NCBI RefSeq assembly: GCF_027886475.1
Contig: NZ_CP115670.1
Span: forward strand, 62,001 to 126,000
Direction: 5' to 3'
DNA length: 64,000 nucleotides
From: Corynebacterium sp. SCR221107
GTDB lineage: Bacteria > Actinomycetota > Actinomycetes > Mycobacteriales > Mycobacteriaceae
How positions within the stretch are numbered: the stretch's first letter is position 1; the number at the start of each line of letters is the position of its first letter. The position numbers and the translations under genes are program-made. The notes under the pieces were generated by a model. It saw nothing but the letters and a program-made list of their open reading frames with translations. It did no database searches and was not told where the DNA came from. Below, one piece after another: positions 61,321 through 64,000 of the stretch.

Positions 61321-62430
61321 ATGACTCCATCTTCATCCAACCGCGTGCAGGCCGCCGCGCCGTTCCAGCAGCCGGATCCCACCCCACCGGCGCCAGGCCT
61401 GAAGCTGCGCCCCATGGATGCACACGATCGACCCATCCGGATTCTGGCGCTGCACCGCAGCCTCAACAGGGTCGCCGACAGGGTGAGCTGGGACGAACTT
61501 GAAGGACCCGAGTGGGCCGACTACCTGGGGTTTGAGCCCGCCCGCGGCGATTATGGCTTCGTGCTTGAGGCGCCGGACGGCACCGCGGCCGCGGCCATCT
61601 GGGCGGGCTTTTTCACCGGCTATGGCTTCGTCGATAGCCACGTGCCCGAGTTGACGCTGAGCATCAACCCGGACTGGAAAGGCTATGGGCTAGGGGCCTT
61701 CCTCATCGAACAACTTGCCTGGCACGGGCGTGAAAGCGGCTGGCAGGGGCTGTCCCTGAACGCAGAAAAGGGCCACCCAGCGCGCACCTTATATGGGCGG
61801 CAAGACTTCGTCGCGCGCGGCGAGGATGGCACCATGCTGCGTAAGCTCGGCCCCATCATCCGCCGCGTGGCCGTCTACTGCGGCTCCGCAGCCGGTGAAC
61901 GCCACGAGTTCGCCGAGGCGGCCCGAGAGCTCGGGCGGGAGCTGGCCAGGCGCCAGGTGGCGCTGGTCTACGGCGGCGGCGACGTCGGCCTCATGGGAAT
62001 CCTGGCCAACGCCTGCCTCGAAGAAGGCGGCCACGTCATCGGCGTCATGCCGAAGGATTTGGTGGACCTGGAGATCGCCCACCCGGGGCTTAACCAGCTT
62101 GAGGTCACCACCTCCATGAGCGAGCGCAAGCAGCGCATGGAAGAGCTCGCCGATGCCTACGTGGCGCTGCCCGGCGGGATGGGTACCCTCGAAGAGCTCT
62201 TCCAGGTGCTCGTGCGCCAGCAACTTGGCCCCTACACCGGCCCGGTGGCGCTGATGAACGTGGAGGACTATTGGACCCCGCTGCTGGGCGCGCTGCGGTC
62301 CATGAGCGAGGAGGGCTTCGTGCCCGCCCGCTACATCGACTCGCTGGTGATTGCTCGCACCCCTTCTGAGCTGTTCGATGGTTATGCCGCGTGGACATAT
62401 CCGGGGCTGAAGTGGATGGCAAGGAAGTAA
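61321..62430 (+). CDS. Fused GNAT acetyltransferase and LOG-family phosphoribohydrolase
   Basis: A 369-residue protein of two enzymes. Residues about 15-175 form a GNAT domain with the acetyl-CoA motif NPDWKGYGLGAFLIEQL. Residues about 180-369 form a LOG/TIGR00730 domain with VAVYCGSAAG, LVYGGGDVGLMG and the signature PGGMGTLEE, which releases free cytokinin-like bases from nucleoside 5'-monophosphates. LOG proteins normally stand alone. I start at ATG 61321, since TAAACT lies 7 nt upstream (61308-61313), as for a leaderless message. The GTG at 61300 is the alternative. The substrate of the GNAT half is unknown. Confidence 0.87.
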   Translation: MTPSSSNRVQAAAPFQQPDPTPPAPGLKLRPMDAHDRPIRILALHRSLNRVADRVSWDELEGPEWADYLGFEPARGDYGFVLEAPDGTAAAAIWAGFFTGYGFVDSHVPELTLSINPDWKGYGLGAFLIEQLAWHGRESGWQGLSLNAEKGHPARTLYGRQDFVARGEDGTMLRKLGPIIRRVAVYCGSAAGERHEFAEAARELGRELARRQVALVYGGGDVGLMGILANACLEEGGHVIGVMPKDLVDLEIAHPGLNQLEVTTSMSERKQRMEELADAYVALPGGMGTLEELFQVLVRQQLGPYTGPVALMNVEDYWTPLLGALRSMSEEGFVPARYIDSLVIARTPSELFDGYAAWTYPGLKWMARK

Positions 62431-62541
62431 GGGGAGTAGCAAGCAAGGGACTACGCGGGGCCAAAGCGTGCGCTGGTGGGGCACCTGCTGGGGTGTGTTC
62501 AGGATGGTATCTCATCCCAACAGTGGCTAGACTTGCCAAGC

Positions 62542-64000
62542 ATGACTCAAGGAAGCTCGTCTTCGCGGACCCCCTCCCTTCTCGACGCCTCGGCGGAGTC
62601 CTATATCTTGGACCTCGCCCAGCTTTCGCCCACGCAGGCCACCGCCTGGGGCATCGGCGGATTCGATGATCAGTTGCAGGACTTCTCGCCGGAGTACTAC
62701 GAGGCGGTCGCCGACCGCACCCGGGAGATGGTCGCCGACGTCGACGCGCTCAATGATGGAACCGATGATAGCGATGATGATGAGGACTTCGACGAGGTAG
62801 ACATCGTCACCGCCAAGGTGATGCGGGATCGCCTGTGCCTGGATCTGTCCCTGCATTATCACTGTGAGGACATCCGTTCGCTCAATAACATCGCCTCCCC
62901 GGTTCAGGAGATCCGGGACACCTTCTTGCTCATGCCGCAAGACAGCGCGGAGGAGATCGACACCATTGCCGCGCGTTTGGACAAGGTAGACGCGGCTCTT
63001 GCTGGCTACCGCTCCTCGCTGAGCCTGGCGGCCTCCAAGGGAAAGGTCGCCCCGGAGCGCCAGATCGACGCCGTGATGAAGCAGTGCCGCGAGCTTGCCA
63101 ACCCCGGCTCCATGCTCGAGTCCCTCGGCCTGGAGGAGGGGCACCCCTCGGTGGTCTCCGCCAAGCGCGCCTTCGGTGAGCTGTCCGATTGGTTGGCCGA
63201 TACGCTGGCGCCGCACGCCCCGCACTCGGATGCCGTCGGCCGCGAGCGCTATCAGCGTTTCAGCCATCTGTTTGTCGGCGATATCGTCGACCTCGACGAG
63301 GCCTATTGCTGGGGTTTGGAGCGCCTGAAGGAGATCGTCGATAAGCAAAAGGCGATCGCCGCGCAGCTCTACGGCGAGGGCACCAGCGTGCGCGAGGCCA
63401 TGACCAAGCTCAATGCCGAGCCCCGCTACACCATCCAGGGCACCGAAAACCTGCGCCAGTGGATGCAGGCAACCGCCGACGAGGCGATCGCGAACCTTAA
63501 CGGTACCCACTTTGACATCCCCGAGCCGGTGCGCACCATCGAGGCAAAAATTGACCCGGCCGGCACCGGCGGCATCTTCTACACGCCGCCGAGCGATGAC
63601 TTCAGCCGCGCCGGGCGCATGTGGTGGTCCGTGCCGCAGGGTCAGGAGGTCTTCCACACCTGGCAGGAGTTGACCACCGTCTTCCATGAGGGCGTGCCCG
63701 GCCACCATCTGCAGTGTGGGCAGGCCGTGATGGAGCGAGAAAACCTCAACCTCTGGCGCCGCCAGGCCTGCTGGAACTCCGGCCACGGCGAGGGCTGGGC
63801 ACTCTACGCCGAGCAGCTCATGGCCGACCTTGGCTTCAACGAGGACTTAGGCACGCTCATGGGGCTTTACGACGCCCAGCGGCTGCGCGCGGCACGCGTG
63901 GTCTTGGACATCGGCGTCCACCTGGGCAAGAAGACCCCCGAGGGCACCGGTGTCTGGGATGCCACCTATGCCAAGTACTTCCTGCGTGAAAACACGGCGA
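62542..64000 (+). CDS. DUF885-family protein, metalloprotease-like (runs past the right edge)
   Basis: At least 486 residues, cut by the window end. DUF885 proteins resemble zinc peptidases of the M3/M32 kind. The motif TTVFHEGVPGHHLQ (near residue 383) gives an HExxxxHH zinc site and a second ligand is expected in CWNSGHGEGWALYAEQL. No signal peptide is seen. An acidic stretch (DGTDDSDDDEDFDEVD, about residues 73-88) is unusual. TAGACT lies 8 nt before the ATG (62528-62533), which supports this start. Confidence 0.88.
   Translation, partial: MTQGSSSSRTPSLLDASAESYILDLAQLSPTQATAWGIGGFDDQLQDFSPEYYEAVADRTREMVADVDALNDGTDDSDDDEDFDEVDIVTAKVMRDRLCLDLSLHYHCEDIRSLNNIASPVQEIRDTFLLMPQDSAEEIDTIAARLDKVDAALAGYRSSLSLAASKGKVAPERQIDAVMKQCRELANPGSMLESLGLEEGHPSVVSAKRAFGELSDWLADTLAPHAPHSDAVGRERYQRFSHLFVGDIVDLDEAYCWGLERLKEIVDKQKAIAAQLYGEGTSVREAMTKLNAEPRYTIQGTENLRQWMQATADEAIANLNGTHFDIPEPVRTIEAKIDPAGTGGIFYTPPSDDFSRAGRMWWSVPQGQEVFHTWQELTTVFHEGVPGHHLQCGQAVMERENLNLWRRQACWNSGHGEGWALYAEQLMADLGFNEDLGTLMGLYDAQRLRAARVVLDIGVHLGKKTPEGTGVWDATYAKYFLRENTA

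Noticed and set aside
62527..63786. Minus-strand ORF of 419 codons opposite the DUF885 gene
   Set aside because: Antisense shadow. The plus frame carries the HExxxxHH zinc motif and a leaderless promoter.

Overview
The window reads as a chromosomal segment of a Corynebacterium species. The support is the actinobacterial fhaA-fhaB-pstP-rodA-pbpA-pknA-pknB-crgA block, a corynomycolyltransferase of the antigen 85 type, sites that fit the corynebacterial regulators AmtR and BioQ, the BioB helper BsaP, and many starts that look leaderless. The species cannot be named from the sequence alone.

Layout. 0.1-1.7 kb holds two tandem rhomboid genes: the first is interrupted by an amber codon and has lost its catalytic residues, the second is intact. 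1.7-2.6 kb is non-coding and carries five perfect and three near-perfect DnaA boxes. 2.6-13.1 kb (minus strand) holds a HAD hydrolase and the Ser/Thr kinase, phosphatase, FHA and cell-wall/division cluster. A tRNA-Leu(CAG) and a gene resembling a degenerate tyrosine recombinase follow. 15.7-21.0 kb is one complete 16S-23S-5S rRNA operon with processing stem and terminator. 21.3-23.3 kb is a VWA-domain surface protein broken by two frameshifts.

23.8-30.8 kb holds a mycolyltransferase, an MBL-fold hydrolase and a branched-chain/hydroxyacid module (mmsA, mmsB, a TetR regulator and a GntP-type permease). 30.8-38.6 kb holds a MacB-like ABC exporter, a purine-type phosphoribosyltransferase, a SulP transporter, threonine aldolase, a CHY zinc-finger protein and a secreted protein. 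38.9-42.8 kb is a creatinine locus: creatininase and an MHS permease diverge from a CodA-type deaminase, with three AmtR-like boxes between them. 42.9-54 kb holds NAD(P)HX repair, an M20 peptidase, bioB-bsaP, a sirtuin, AMP nucleosidase, a PhzF protein, a secreted trypsin-like protease and a thioesterase. 54-64 kb holds a DAACS symporter, a lipase, an HhH-DUF1801 protein, a nitroreductase, a second HAD hydrolase with a gamma-carbonic-anhydrase-like protein, a ROK regulator, a GNAT-LOG fusion and a DUF885 protein that runs off the right edge.

The observations most worth following are the DnaA-box cluster, a palindrome shared by the ROK regulator and the symporter, a dispersed intergenic repeat (core TTTGCTTNCCGACGCC), the degenerate integrase beside tRNA-Leu, the two-enzyme creatinine locus, and a set of genes whose -10 box lies 6-8 nt before the start codon.
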